From: CAZSXU01 sp964610505
Lineage (GTDB): Bacteria; Arandabacterota; Arandabacteria; JAGLYR01
Direction: 5' to 3'
NCBI GenBank assembly: GCA_964610505.1
Contig: CAZSXU010000007.1
Location: 67,787 to 131,786, forward strand
DNA: 64,000 nt
Translations under genes and position numbers: made by a program
The notes under the pieces: model-generated
Database searches by the model: none
Seen by the model: the letters and a program-made list of their open reading frames with translations, nothing else
What the model was told of the DNA's origin: nothing
In this document: positions 37,518 to 46,394 of the stretch, piece by piece
How the letters are laid out: every line of letters starts with the position of its first letter
Position numbering within the stretch: the first letter of the stretch is position 1

Positions 37518-38552
37518 TTACAACTGTTCCGATCTACAATCGAGAATAACTTTGGTCTCCTTCGTGGCCGCCGCCAGCGCGTCGACCACCGAGCCCAGAG
37601 GATGAATCGAACTCACGAGATTCCCCACAGGCAGCGCGCCGGCCCAGAGAAGATCGATCGCCTTTGCGAACGGCCCGCAGCGAGAGCCCTGAATTCGAAT
37701 CTCGTCAACGGCGATCTTCGTGGCATCCAGGCCGTCCACGGGAGAACCGGGCGTGCTCTTAAGAGCGATGGTCCCGCTGGGGGCGACCAGTGAGAGGGCG
37801 GTTCTCAAGCCCCCGAGTGAGCCGGTCGCCTCTACGACGACCGGCGGGCCCAGCCCTCCGGCCCATTGGCGAATCGAACTTTCGAGGTCCGGATGGTCGG
37901 CGAGACAGGTCTCCTCGGCTCCGAAATTCCGGGCCCTCTGGAGTTCTTCCTTGTCGAGAGAAACGGCCAGCACCCGTGCGCCGCGAATGTGAGCCACTCC
38001 CATAATGAGAAGCCCCAGCCGCCCGGCGCCCAGGACGACGACCGTCTCGCCCTCTCGAATGGGCGTGAGCTCAAAGGTCTGGATCGCCGCCGCCAGAGGC
38101 TCGACGAACACGCCCGCCAGGGGATCCAGATCGTCGTGGAGGGCGTGGAGGTTGGCGGCCGGGACCTTGACGAACTGCTGGAACGCTCCGTCGGCGCAGA
38201 AGATTCCGAGCGTGGTTCGCTTCAGGCAGTGGGAGGGAAGACCGGCTCGGCACGCGGGGCACGGGTGGCCGACGCCGTAGGACAGACAGGTGTTGCTGAT
38301 CTCGGCCGTGACCGTCCGTCCCAGCCACTCCTTTGAGACTTCGGAGCCGACTCGCTCGACCTCTCCCGAGAGCTCGTGGCCAAGGACGATGGGCAGGGGA
38401 ACGGGATAGTCCCCCGAGTAGATCGCCAGATCCGTTCCGCAGATGCCGGCAAAGAGGACACGCACGAGGACTTCGTGGGGCCCGATCTCGGGCGCCGGAC
38501 GGTCCTCGATCACAATCTTTCCGGGTTCGGTCAGGATCGCCTGTCTGGCCAT
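37518..38552 (-). CDS. zinc-dependent medium-chain alcohol dehydrogenase
   Basis: 344 aa. Zinc ligands Cys38 (AGICGTDLA) and His59-Glu60 (GHELSG) plus Glu in GVFVEPLAAAI form the catalytic site. Cys89, 98, 101 and 109 (HPCPACRAGLPSHC) form the structural zinc site. The Rossmann motif is VVVLGAGRLGLLIMG, with the acidic residue of the nucleotide site in LAVSLDKEELQRA. It resembles threonine/sorbitol-type dehydrogenases and could use polyols or other secondary alcohols. It runs against the YaiI gene with a 68-bp gap. Substrate unknown. Confidence 0.92.
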   Translation of the reverse strand: MARQAILTEPGKIVIEDRPAPEIGPHEVLVRVLFAGICGTDLAIYSGDYPVPLPIVLGHELSGEVERVGSEVSKEWLGRTVTAEISNTCLSYGVGHPCPACRAGLPSHCLKRTTLGIFCADGAFQQFVKVPAANLHALHDDLDPLAGVFVEPLAAAIQTFELTPIREGETVVVLGAGRLGLLIMGVAHIRGARVLAVSLDKEELQRARNFGAEETCLADHPDLESSIRQWAGGLGPPVVVEATGSLGGLRTALSLVAPSGTIALKSTPGSPVDGLDATKIAVDEIRIQGSRCGPFAKAIDLLWAGALPVGNLVSSIHPLGSVVDALAAATKETKVILDCRSEQL

Positions 38553-38698
38553 TCTCCACCTTGCTCATTTCGGGCGGCGGCCTCGAAACCTCACATCCGC
38601 CGAATCTGCGAAACCCGTGGCTGCACACGCGCCCTTTTCACGAATGGTCGCTCACCCCACTCGCCATGGTGGGCGATCCGAGCGCCGGACCCGGCGCG

Positions 38699-39100
38699 TT
38701 ACGCGGGCTCCTCCTCCACCGGGGTCTCCCCCGCTTCCGGTTCTTTCTTCTCCCGAGCCTCGGCGTTTGGGGCTTCGTTCTTCTCGCGGGCCTCCTTCTC
38801 GATCATGGCCTCAATCCTGGCCAACTCTTGGTCGAGCGGTTTGATCTCTTCGATGAGCGCCTGCACCTCGGGATCCTCCATCGGGTTCTTCACGTCCTCC
38901 CGAAGTGCCTTCTCGTAAATCTTGGACCCGAGCTCTCCGAACTGCCGCATGATCTTGGCCTGGAGAGCGCCCTTCTGGTACTTCTGCTGAGCCACGTGAC
39001 TTGTCTCCGCCGCCTTTTCGCTGGCGACCTTGATGGCGCCAAGGGTGGCGGCCAGCCCGGCGTCCACGTTCTCCGTGATCCTTCTCCACAGCGTTGTCAT
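38699..39100 (-). CDS. coiled-coil protein of unknown function
   Basis: 133 aa without signal peptide. Almost entirely helical: MTTLWRRITENVDAGLAATLGAIKVASEKAAETSHVAQQKYQKGALQAKIMRQFGELGSKIYEKALRE, then a charged region ending in a Glu/Pro/Ala-rich tail (EEEPA). The start has GAGGAGG 6 nt upstream. The pattern resembles small coiled-coil proteins found as orphan genes in many phyla. Divergent from the aldehyde dehydrogenase gene. Confidence 0.72.
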   Translation of the reverse strand: MTTLWRRITENVDAGLAATLGAIKVASEKAAETSHVAQQKYQKGALQAKIMRQFGELGSKIYEKALREDVKNPMEDPEVQALIEEIKPLDQELARIEAMIEKEAREKNEAPNAEAREKKEPEAGETPVEEEPA

Positions 39101-39280
39101 GACGAATCCTCCTCTGGAATCGGCACACCTCCGAGATGTTTACATAGCGCACGGAACAAAGGTCCCGACGGATCCCCTGCGCTTCCCAATCTATTCCGAA
39201 AGCCGACCGGGGATCAACAACAATTGGGAACGACCCGGTGAACATCGAGGTGAGAAACCGAATTCCTGCCGGGAATCCCC

Positions 39281-39309
39281 TTGAGGAAACCGGGCGCGCC
39301 GCGTAGAAT
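39281..39309 (+). promoter_or_regulatory. sigma-70-like promoter for the aldehyde dehydrogenase gene
   Basis: TTGAGG (39281-39286) and TAGAAT (39304-39309) with a 17-bp spacer, about 48 bp before the ATG. Confidence 0.55.
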
Positions 39310-39356
39310 CTGCCGCGAAGCGAAGTCAGCCAAGGAGGAGCGCCAGGGGGGTCGGC

Positions 39357-40763
39357 ATGCTGATCGGCGGGGAATGGATCGAGAGGAAGGAAACGATCGA
39401 TGTGGTCAATCCCTACGACGGTTCGATCGTGGGGCGGGTGGCGCAAGGGACGAAGAGCGACGTGGTTCGCGCCGTCGCCGCGGCAGAGCGCGGGCTCGAG
39501 CAGATGGGCCGGCTCACCGCCGCCGAGCGGGCCGAGATTCTGCTGCGAACGGCCGGGGGCATCGAAGAGCGGAGCGAGGATCTGTCGCGCCTCATCGCCC
39601 GGGAAGTCGGCAAGACCCTCGGGGAAGCGCGCGGGGAGGTCGGGCGCGCCGTTTCCACATTCACCTTCTCGTCCGAAGAAGCGAAGCGCATTCACGGGGA
39701 GACGATTCCCGTCGATGCGGTGGCGGCGGGGAAGGGGAAATGGGGAGTTTCGATTCGCGTTCCCGTCGGGATCGTCGCGGCGATCTCTCCATTCAACTTT
39801 CCCCTGAATCTGGTGGCCCACAAGGTTGCGCCCGCGCTGGCCGCCGGCAATGCCGTGGTGCTCAAGCCGGCTACGGTGACGCCGCTCGTCGCCATCGAGT
39901 TGGGCCGGATCCTCCTCGAGGCGGGGCTGCCGTCGCACGCGCTCGGCATCGTCACGGGTCCGGGGTCCGAAATCGGCGATGCCCTCTCCGGCCATCCGGC
40001 GGTTCGGATGGTGACCTTCACCGGGTCGATGGAAGTCGGTGAGAAGATCTGCCGAACCGCGGGGCTCAAGAAGCTGACGATGGAACTGGGGTCCAACTCG
40101 CCCGTGATTCTGATGGAGGACGCGAATCTGGAAGCGGCGGTTCGGAAGATTCGAACCGCCGGGTATGCCGTGGCGGGACAGGTGTGCATCTCGGTCCAAC
40201 GGGTGATCGTCCATGAGGCGGTTTACGATGAGTTCTTGTCGAAGATCGTCCCCGCCGTGGACTCGCTCCGGATGGGAGATCCGCTGGACGAAACCACCGA
40301 ACTCGGTCCCATGATCACGGAGGACGAGGTCGGAAGGGCCGCTGCGTGGATCGAAGACGCGATCGCCTCGGGCGCGCGCCTGGAGTGCGGGGGGAGAATC
40401 GACGGTCCGTTTCTGACTCCGGCCGTTCTCACGGGGGACGTGCGCCGATCCAGAGTCTGGACCCACGAGCTGTTCGCTCCTGCGATTGTGGTGGTGCGGG
40501 CGAAGAACCTGGACGAGGCCATCCAACTGGCCAACGATTCGCCCTACGGTCTGCAGGCGGGCGTGTTCACCGAACGTCTGGGAGATGCACTCCGGGTGAT
40601 CCGGGAAGTCGAGGTCGGGGGAGTGATGGTGAACGAAGCGCCGACTTTCCGTGTGGACAACATGCCCTACGGCGGCGTCAAGGGGAGCGGTCTTGGGAGA
40701 GAGGGCGCTCGGTACGCGGTGGAGGAAATGACGGAACTGCGGATGATCGGTTTCCAGATCTGA
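39357..40763 (+). CDS. aldehyde dehydrogenase family protein
   Basis: 468 aa. Asn147 (SPFNFPL), Glu243 (TMELGSNS) and the nucleophile Cys277 (AGQVCISVQ) are all present, with the NAD-binding segment LKPATVTPLV and FTGSMEVGEKI. The protein resembles the lactaldehyde/glyceraldehyde-3-phosphate type NAD(P)-dependent group. Substrate unknown; the alcohol dehydrogenase at 37518-38552 is close but divergent in direction. A promoter lies 48 bp upstream. AGGAGG stands rather far (about 15 nt) before the ATG. Confidence 0.9.
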   Translation: MLIGGEWIERKETIDVVNPYDGSIVGRVAQGTKSDVVRAVAAAERGLEQMGRLTAAERAEILLRTAGGIEERSEDLSRLIAREVGKTLGEARGEVGRAVSTFTFSSEEAKRIHGETIPVDAVAAGKGKWGVSIRVPVGIVAAISPFNFPLNLVAHKVAPALAAGNAVVLKPATVTPLVAIELGRILLEAGLPSHALGIVTGPGSEIGDALSGHPAVRMVTFTGSMEVGEKICRTAGLKKLTMELGSNSPVILMEDANLEAAVRKIRTAGYAVAGQVCISVQRVIVHEAVYDEFLSKIVPAVDSLRMGDPLDETTELGPMITEDEVGRAAAWIEDAIASGARLECGGRIDGPFLTPAVLTGDVRRSRVWTHELFAPAIVVVRAKNLDEAIQLANDSPYGLQAGVFTERLGDALRVIREVEVGGVMVNEAPTFRVDNMPYGGVKGSGLGREGARYAVEEMTELRMIGFQI

Positions 40764-40858
40764 CCGGGTGTGTGTCCGGTTTCTCATTCGGGTCTGATGG
40801 GACGCAGATCTCTCGGGCTCGACCGGCCACCGCGGCCCGGGCCGGGACAGGTTTCCGG

Positions 40859-40888
40859 TTGACGGAGTCCTCGAGCTTGGACTAGAAT
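40859..40888 (+). promoter_or_regulatory. sigma-70-like promoter for the TPR-metalloprotease-menA operon
   Basis: TTGACG (40859-40864) and TAGAAT (40883-40888) with an 18-bp spacer, 123 bp upstream of the TTG start at 41012; no gene intervenes. Confidence 0.6.
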
Positions 40889-41011
40889 GAAAGATCGTGG
40901 CATGTGGATCGAGAAGGGCGAGGTCGTGGTGGCATCCGGCTGCCGGGCGCCGGTCCGGGCAGGCCGACGGCTCGGGCGGCACGCGGCTGCAAGGTAAGGA
41001 GGGAAGCGGTC

Positions 41012-41689
41012 TTGAAGGGGATCTCTGTTTGGAATCAAACGGTGAGTTGGCTGGTTGGCGGGTTTCTCCTGGCGGGATGGTGCGGCTGTACCGGGGGAGC
41101 GGCGGGGACGAAGGCGGCTGTGGCGGTGAATCCCGAGCTTACGCTGGAACAGCGGATGATCAAGTACCAGGATCTCCTGCGCGAGGATCCGGAGAGTCTC
41201 GAAGCCCTGTACCAGCTCGGGAACGTGTACTTCGATATGGGAGACTACACCGAGGCGCTTGAACGGTACCGCAAGGTTCTCGACAGGGATCCGGAGCACA
41301 TCCCGGCTCGGGCCAACCTGGCCGGTGTCCTTCAGGAAATGGGCGAGTTGAAAGAGGCCATCGCCGAGTATCGAATCGTCGTGGAGAAAACGCCCGACGA
41401 TGCGCGGGCCCACAGCAATCTGGGCAATGCACTCTACGTGAGCAGTCGCCCCACGCAGGCGATGGATGAATTTCGGCGGGCACTTGAGCTCGATCCGGAG
41501 AACCCCCATGCGCACTACAACCTAGGCGTGGCCTTCGCCGATGAGGGGTACTTCGAGGAAGCGCTGGTCGAATGGCGCAAGGTCATGGAGGTGGCGCCGA
41601 ATTCCCCCGTGGGGGAATCTGCCGAGAGAAACATTGACCGGATCGAGCGAGTGAGAAAGACGTATGAGAAGAAGTCTCCCAACGATTAG
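41012..41689 (+). CDS. exported TPR protein
   Basis: 225 aa from a TTG at 41012 with AAGGAGGG 8-10 nt upstream; the frame remains open upstream to 40904 without a better start. After a hydrophobic segment (TVSWLVGGFLLAGWCGC, possible lipoprotein or signal anchor) come four TPRs: EALYQLGNVYFDMGDYTEALERYRKVLDRDPEH, ARANLAGVLQEMGELKEAIAEYRIVVEKTPDD, AHSNLGNALYVSSRPTQAMDEFRRALELDPEN and AHYNLGVAFADEGYFEEALVEWRKVMEVAPNS. It likely binds a protein in the periplasm. It overlaps the metalloprotease gene by 26 bp. Confidence 0.85.
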   Translation: MKGISVWNQTVSWLVGGFLLAGWCGCTGGAAGTKAAVAVNPELTLEQRMIKYQDLLREDPESLEALYQLGNVYFDMGDYTEALERYRKVLDRDPEHIPARANLAGVLQEMGELKEAIAEYRIVVEKTPDDARAHSNLGNALYVSSRPTQAMDEFRRALELDPENPHAHYNLGVAFADEGYFEEALVEWRKVMEVAPNSPVGESAERNIDRIERVRKTYEKKSPND

Positions 41690-42665
41690 CATTCTGCTGT
41701 TGCTGGTCTGGGGAGCTCCTCCTTCGGTGTCTCTGTCGCAAACTCTTTCCGGCCGGGTTGTGGATGCCCGGACGGGCGCGGGAATCGATCGGTTGCGGAT
41801 CACGTTTGGTGAGGCGGCCGACACCACTCGCTCCGGCGGGCATTTTCGCGTCGGCGTCTCCGGAACAGAGCCGTTTCTGATCGACGGCGCGTCCCGGGGA
41901 TACTCGGTGTTTCTTCTGGAGGCTCTTTCCCTCGAGGGCGACGCGGAACTCAACGTGACATTGATTCCCCTGGGACCGCTGAGGAGCGGCTACTACCGGA
42001 ACCTCCTCCACCTGTTCAAGATGATGACGGGAACGGGGGAACCCGCGCAACGGGCCCTTGAGGACGTTAGCATCGGCTACGACAGCTCTCCCCGGTTCAC
42101 GGTTCTCCGGCGATGGGACCGCCTGCCGATCGGCGTTCACGTGCCGGAGCACCGGGCCAAGGGATTCTCTTGGGACCAGGTGTTCTGGGAGGCCGTCGCG
42201 GGGTGGGAACGGATGACGGAGCTGGACCTCTTCGAGGCGGTCGAGGACCCGAATCGCGCTCAGGTGCGGGTTCGATATTCGGGCGGGTACTCGAAGGTGG
42301 TTTTCGAGCGAGCCGGTCCCGGGGCGATTCCGCTGGAGGCCACCCTGTGGCTGAGCCCGAATCTCGATCTGGCGGAGGACGTTCGGTCCACGGCGGCACA
42401 TGAGTTGGGACACGTCCTGATGCTTCTCGTTCACAGCGAGGACCCGGGGCACCTCATGTACTGGGGAGGGGCCGCCGGTCGGGAGGTGACCGAGGACGAG
42501 GCGCTTGTCGTTCGATGTCTTTACGGCCTGTCCAATCTGACGGAAATGCACCTCTATCGAGAGACCGTCCCTGTTTCGCGGAAAGTGATTGAGCAAAAAC
42601 GGGTCTTGACGGTTGTCCTGATCCAGTTTCTACTTGCGCTGTTCGTGGTCGTTGGGGCCCACTAG
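41664..42665 (+). CDS. exported zinc metalloprotease (matrixin-like, C-terminally anchored)
   Basis: 333 aa. Signal peptide (MRRSLPTISILLLLVWGAPPSVS). A carboxypeptidase-regulatory-like beta domain (about 26-110) opens TLSGRVVDARTGAGIDRLRITFG. The protease has AAHELGHVLMLLVHSEDPGHLMY (about 245-267). HELGH gives two zinc ligands and the catalytic Glu, the His of VHSED is the third ligand, and LMY resembles the Met-turn region of matrixins. The gap to the third His is one residue longer than in classical metzincins. The C-terminal LTVVLIQFLLALFVVV is a membrane anchor. Overlap with the TPR gene implies translational coupling. Confidence 0.8.
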   Translation: MRRSLPTISILLLLVWGAPPSVSLSQTLSGRVVDARTGAGIDRLRITFGEAADTTRSGGHFRVGVSGTEPFLIDGASRGYSVFLLEALSLEGDAELNVTLIPLGPLRSGYYRNLLHLFKMMTGTGEPAQRALEDVSIGYDSSPRFTVLRRWDRLPIGVHVPEHRAKGFSWDQVFWEAVAGWERMTELDLFEAVEDPNRAQVRVRYSGGYSKVVFERAGPGAIPLEATLWLSPNLDLAEDVRSTAAHELGHVLMLLVHSEDPGHLMYWGGAAGREVTEDEALVVRCLYGLSNLTEMHLYRETVPVSRKVIEQKRVLTVVLIQFLLALFVVVGAH

Positions 42666-42744
42666 CCCGTCCACCAGCTGAACGGCCAGAGCGAAAGGAC
42701 GCATGCACAACGCAGGCCAGTCCGCAGCCACCCAAGGAGTAGGC

Positions 42745-43692
42745 ATGGAAGAACACGCGAGGGTGTACGATTCCGATCAGTCCAGGGTCCGGTCCTGGCT
42801 GGCCGAGCTGCGCGCGCCGTTTCTCACCGGAAGCGTGACGCCCGTGGTACTGGGGTCCGTCGTGGCCTGGCGCGAAACGGGTCGCTTCCACTGGCTTCAC
42901 TTCATGCTGGCGGCCCTGGGCGCGGCCTTCCTTCATTTCGGAGCCAACATCGCCAACGATTACTACGATCACCGCAGTGGAAACGACGAGGCCAACGTTC
43001 GGTTCATCCGCCCCTTCAGCGGGGGGTCCCGCCTGATCCAGGAAGGGCTCCTTCCTCCGAAACAGGTTCTGCTGGCATCCGTGTTGTTCTACGCCGCGGC
43101 GTTCGCCGTCGGGCTCTATCTGGCGTGGGCCGTCGGATGGGGAATCGTGATCTTCGGGTTGATCGGAATCCTGGGCGGCTTTTTCTACACGGCCCCTCCC
43201 TTCAAACTGGGCTACCGTGGGCTCGGCGAGATCATCATCGGGATCAACTTCGGGGTTCTCTGCGTCCTGGGCGGATACTATGTACAGACGCAACGATTGA
43301 GTATGGAGGCGTTTCTCATTTCGCTTCCGATGGCCTTTCTGATCATGGCCGTCCTGTGGATCAATCAGTTCCCCGACTTCGAGGCGGATCGTCAGGTGGG
43401 CAAGCATCACTGGGTGATTCGCCTGGGCCGGAGGAAATCGATCGCCGTCTACGCCGGGTTGCTCGTGGGAACGTATGCCGTCATTGCCATCGGGCTTCTG
43501 TCAAGGACGTTTCCGGTTGCCGCGGCACTCGGCCTCGTGCCGCTCCCTCTCGCGGCGAAGGCGTTTGTGACGGCCCGGAAGTACTACGATGAGCCCCCGA
43601 AGCTGGTTCCCGCCAACGGAAGCACGATCGTGATTCACCTTGCCACGGGCGTTCTTCTTTCCGCCGGATACCTCATCTCACGTCTCGTGTAG
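42745..43692 (+). CDS. menA: UbiA family prenyltransferase, probable 1,4-dihydroxy-2-naphthoate polyprenyltransferase
   Basis: 315 aa with about nine membrane helices. Two Asp-rich motifs bind the prenyl diphosphate: NIANDYYDHRSGND (about 62-75) and NQFPDFEADRQVGK (about 207-220). PFTGSVTPVVLGS-like and LGGFFYTAPPFKLGYRGLGEIIIGINFG blocks match MenA rather than UbiA or protoheme farnesyltransferase. The ATG at 42745 has AGGAG 5 nt upstream; an in-frame ATG at 42703 is less likely. It would attach the polyprenyl tail in menaquinone synthesis; other men genes are not in this window. Confidence 0.84.
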   Translation: MEEHARVYDSDQSRVRSWLAELRAPFLTGSVTPVVLGSVVAWRETGRFHWLHFMLAALGAAFLHFGANIANDYYDHRSGNDEANVRFIRPFSGGSRLIQEGLLPPKQVLLASVLFYAAAFAVGLYLAWAVGWGIVIFGLIGILGGFFYTAPPFKLGYRGLGEIIIGINFGVLCVLGGYYVQTQRLSMEAFLISLPMAFLIMAVLWINQFPDFEADRQVGKHHWVIRLGRRKSIAVYAGLLVGTYAVIAIGLLSRTFPVAAALGLVPLPLAAKAFVTARKYYDEPPKLVPANGSTIVIHLATGVLLSAGYLISRLV

Positions 43693-43723
43693 CGGGAGGG
43701 GAGAGGGCGGACCGGGAGAAGCG

Positions 43724-44686
43724 ATGTCCCGTTCCCGAACATCCATCATCGTGGTCAACTGGAACACGCGGGCCCTTCTCGCGCGCTGTCTGGCATCGAT
43801 TCGAGAGACGGCCGGGAATCTCGGCACCGAGACCCTGGTCGTGGACAACGGGTCGACGGACGGTTCGGCCGCCATGGTGTCCGAGGAGTTCCCGGAGGTC
43901 CGTCTCCTCGGCCAATCGGAGAATCTCGGGTTTTCCAGGGCCGTGAATCGGGCCCTGTCGGTGGCTTCGGGGGATCTGGTTCTATTGCTCAATTCAGACA
44001 CGGTGCTCCCTCCGGGTTCTCTGGAGGCGGCGGTCGCGGCCATGGACCTGGATCCCGGCATCGACGTTCTGGGATGCCGTCTCGTGGGAGAGGACGGAAC
44101 CGTGCAGCCGTCTTGTGGGATATTCCCCGGTCTCCGATCCCTCTTCTGGCAAAACGTCTTCATCCTGGCGTTGAGGACGGCGGGGAAACGCCCGGTCAGG
44201 TTTCTCTCCCGGTTCTCGGGGGTGCCGCTGATGCCGCTTCGGGATCTCCTGGAACTCTGGGATTCGCGTGGCACGCTCGACGTCGAGTGGGTGTCCGGGG
44301 CGTTTCTGCTCACGCGCCGGAGCGTGTTTCATCGCGTGGGAGAGATGGACGAAGCCTTCTGGCTCTTCGGCGAGGACATGGATTGGTGTTGGCGGGTCGT
44401 TCTCTCGGGGGGGCGGGTGGTCTACTTCGGCGGCGCGGAGATTGTACATGTCGGCGGTGGGAGCACGGTGGCGAAAGTCGAGAGCGATCTCAGGCACTAT
44501 CGAGCCAGCCTGAGGCTGTACGCGAAACACCGCGGGCGCTGGCAAACAGTGATCTACCGAATGCTTCTCGGGGCGGCCGCCCTGGGGCGGCTGGTCGGCT
44601 TGGTCCTGGCCCGCTCCGTGGGGAGGGCGCGTCCCGAGTTTCGATCTCGTGCGGCGCGCGAGTGGGGGCTCATCACGCTGCGGTGA
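43724..44686 (+). CDS. family 2 glycosyltransferase (WbbL/rhamnosyltransferase-like)
   Basis: 320 aa. GT-A fold: SIIVVNWNTRALLARCLASIRE, VVDNGSTDGSAAMV, LGFSRAVNRALSVASGDLVLLLNSDT (the DXD-equivalent) and EWVSGAFLLTRRSVFHRVGEMDEAFWLFGEDMDWCWRV, which is the acceptor-side motif. A C-terminal hydrophobic stretch (about 285-305) may tether it to the membrane. The class makes O-antigen, lipooligosaccharide or exopolysaccharide linkages; substrates unknown. GGGAGAAGCG precedes the ATG. It lies in the same operon as the MenA-like gene and overlaps the next gene's possible GTG start. Confidence 0.92.
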   Translation: MSRSRTSIIVVNWNTRALLARCLASIRETAGNLGTETLVVDNGSTDGSAAMVSEEFPEVRLLGQSENLGFSRAVNRALSVASGDLVLLLNSDTVLPPGSLEAAVAAMDLDPGIDVLGCRLVGEDGTVQPSCGIFPGLRSLFWQNVFILALRTAGKRPVRFLSRFSGVPLMPLRDLLELWDSRGTLDVEWVSGAFLLTRRSVFHRVGEMDEAFWLFGEDMDWCWRVVLSGGRVVYFGGAEIVHVGGGSTVAKVESDLRHYRASLRLYAKHRGRWQTVIYRMLLGAAALGRLVGLVLARSVGRARPEFRSRAAREWGLITLR

Positions 44687-44697
44687 CGGGGAGATCA

Positions 44698-45654
44698 TTG
44701 GAAAAGACGACGGTCCGGGAATCGAGGGTCGGGGATCGCGTGGAGGTCGCCTGCGTCCTCTGCGGTTGTGGCGAAGCGGAAATCCGCTACCGGTTGGGTG
44801 ACGTACGCGTGCAGCGCTGCGTCCAGTGCGGCCTTGTGGCCCTCCAACCCCGATTCCCCGAGGGAGACGTCGAGAGCGTCTACGAAGCCCACGTAGGGGG
44901 CCGGACGGCGGTTGGCGCCGGCGCTGGGGAGAAAGGCGGCTGCCTCGAGGGCATGGAGCGGCGGCCGATCCGTCCCGTGGGGGAGGCGCGCGTCAACCGG
45001 CGCCGGCTTGGCGTCATGGAGAGTCTCACCCGGGGGCGGGACCTGCTCGACGTGGGGGCGGCGGCCGGTCTCTTTCTGCTCGATGCCAAGGCCCGCGGGT
45101 GGCGTGTTCGCGGCATCGAAGTCTCGGCTCCGGCGGTGGCCCTGGCCGAAAGCCGGGGTCTTCGAATGGAGAGAGGAACCCTCCGGGACGCGCGGCTGGA
45201 ACACGATGCGCTGGACGCCGTCACGATGTGGAACGTGATCGAACACCTGCACGATCCGGTGCGCGATTTGCGGAAAGTGCGGCGCTCCCTTCGGGCTCGT
45301 GGAGTTCTCGCCGTTTCGACGCCTAACTACGACAGCGTGATTCGAACGGTGCGAGGCGCCGGGTGGCACGGGTTCAAGGTCGGCGAGCACCTGAGCATTT
45401 TCTCGCCCTCGACCATCGGAATGCTTTTCGAGGAAACGGGCTTTGAACCGGTCCGGCTCACCACAAACCGAACGGAACTCATCCGGGCCCGGCGGTTTCT
45501 GGCCGGCATTCAGGATCGCGCGCCCGGAGCCGTGTACGAGATGCTCCGGCTCGGCCGGGCGGCGGTCAACGGGACCCTTGGAAAGATGCTCTTTTTCGCA
45601 TGGGAGTCGCTCCTGAGAGGAGACCGGATCGAGGTGTATGCCCGAAGGCGGTGA
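44698..45654 (+). CDS. class I SAM methyltransferase with N-terminal zinc ribbon
   Basis: 318 aa from a TTG with GGGGAG 5 nt upstream; a GTG at 44683 overlapping the previous stop is the alternative. The N-terminus has CVLCGCGEAEIRYRLGDVRVQRCVQCGLV, a zinc ribbon, then motif I DLLDVGAAAGLFLLDAKARGW, IEVSAPAVALAES and DAVTMWNVIEHLHDPVRDLRKVRRSLRARG. Such ribbon-plus-methyltransferase proteins modify sugars or lipid-linked intermediates. Together with the GT2 gene before it this suggests a role in glycan assembly. The frame is open to 44074, but that part is a shadow of GT2. Confidence 0.85.
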   Translation: MEKTTVRESRVGDRVEVACVLCGCGEAEIRYRLGDVRVQRCVQCGLVALQPRFPEGDVESVYEAHVGGRTAVGAGAGEKGGCLEGMERRPIRPVGEARVNRRRLGVMESLTRGRDLLDVGAAAGLFLLDAKARGWRVRGIEVSAPAVALAESRGLRMERGTLRDARLEHDALDAVTMWNVIEHLHDPVRDLRKVRRSLRARGVLAVSTPNYDSVIRTVRGAGWHGFKVGEHLSIFSPSTIGMLFEETGFEPVRLTTNRTELIRARRFLAGIQDRAPGAVYEMLRLGRAAVNGTLGKMLFFAWESLLRGDRIEVYARRR

Positions 45655-45709
45655 GGATCATGAACGATCGGACGTCCCACCGAATCCCGGGCTCACGGGA
45701 GGGTCAAGG

Positions 45710-46054
45710 TTGAGAATCGGGCCGCCGCGTTTGCTTCTGTCTTTCTCGGTGCTGTACGTGATTCACGTCGCGTACGGGATCTACTATCTGGATCGTGTCG
45801 AAGGCGTGACGGCCTGGTTCTGCCCGCTGATTTTCCTGGTTGGATTGAACGCGCTGGGATTCCTGGTCTGGGTGACGTCTCACCGGTGGGTTTCGCTCGG
45901 CAATATCCTGATCCATCTTGTCGGGTCACTGGGTGAAGTGAGAAACATACTCGCGGTCGGGTGGCAAGACATCGGAATGGTCAAGTTGCCGATGGTGGCC
46001 ACCCATTCCCTGATGGTGCTGATCTTCCTTCTCATCTACCTGCGCTCGAAATAG
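45710..46054 (+). CDS. small membrane protein of unknown function
   Basis: 114 aa from a TTG with GGAGGG 6 nt upstream; the ATG at 45638 (138 aa) that overlaps the methyltransferase gene is an alternative. Four hydrophobic helices are visible (LLLSFSVLYVIHVAYGIYYL; WFCPLIFLVGLNALGFLVWV; LGNILIHLVGSLGEVRNIL; MVATHSLMVLIFLLIYL). No known family is recognised. Last gene of the TPR to methyltransferase operon. Confidence 0.65.
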   Translation: MRIGPPRLLLSFSVLYVIHVAYGIYYLDRVEGVTAWFCPLIFLVGLNALGFLVWVTSHRWVSLGNILIHLVGSLGEVRNILAVGWQDIGMVKLPMVATHSLMVLIFLLIYLRSK

Positions 46055-46394
46055 GCGTTTCGAGAGCGAACGCGCCTCGGTCTCGTACCGCCGGAGAGGC
46101 GGGAGGGGCGGGGAAACCGAGTCGGACATCGGGGTCGTCGTTGGAAGACTGCGGGCTCTGCTTCGGTCTATTACCCCTTGAATCCGCTTCTCGATTCGAT
46201 GTATTGAGGCACGCCAATATTCTAGTATTCTTGTGCTTAGGTTTGCGAGTCGGATCTTCGAGTTCGGTGTGACGCAAATGACCTTGACAGGCCCTGCAGG
46301 CTCGTGTATGTTATCGAGGGTGAGCATCCGAGACTGCCCATCCGGACCCCATCAGGGGTCCAAGTTGTTTCACTTGAGAAGGAGGCCAGGAGAC
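46055..46394. other. intergenic region with promoter before the TPR lipoprotein gene
   Basis: 340 bp without a credible gene; AT-rich around 46200-46250. A strong promoter-like pair is at 46284-46312 and the leader has AAGGAGG before the GTG start. The hairpin-like GC stretch at 46085-46125 has no T-run. Confidence 0.6.
46284..46312 (+). promoter_or_regulatory. sigma-70-like promoter for the TPR lipoprotein gene
   Basis: TTGACA (46284-46289) and TATGTT (46307-46312) with a 17-bp spacer, about 83 bp before the GTG start at 46395. A clear promoter candidate. Confidence 0.7.

Noticed and set aside
44074..44697. N-terminal extension of the methyltransferase frame
   Set aside because: This part lies within the GT2 gene in another frame, has Arg-rich non-coding composition, and the GGGGAG-TTG site at 44698 is a better start.
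46085..46125. GC-rich stretch as terminator
   Set aside because: Only imperfect pairing and no T-run on either strand.
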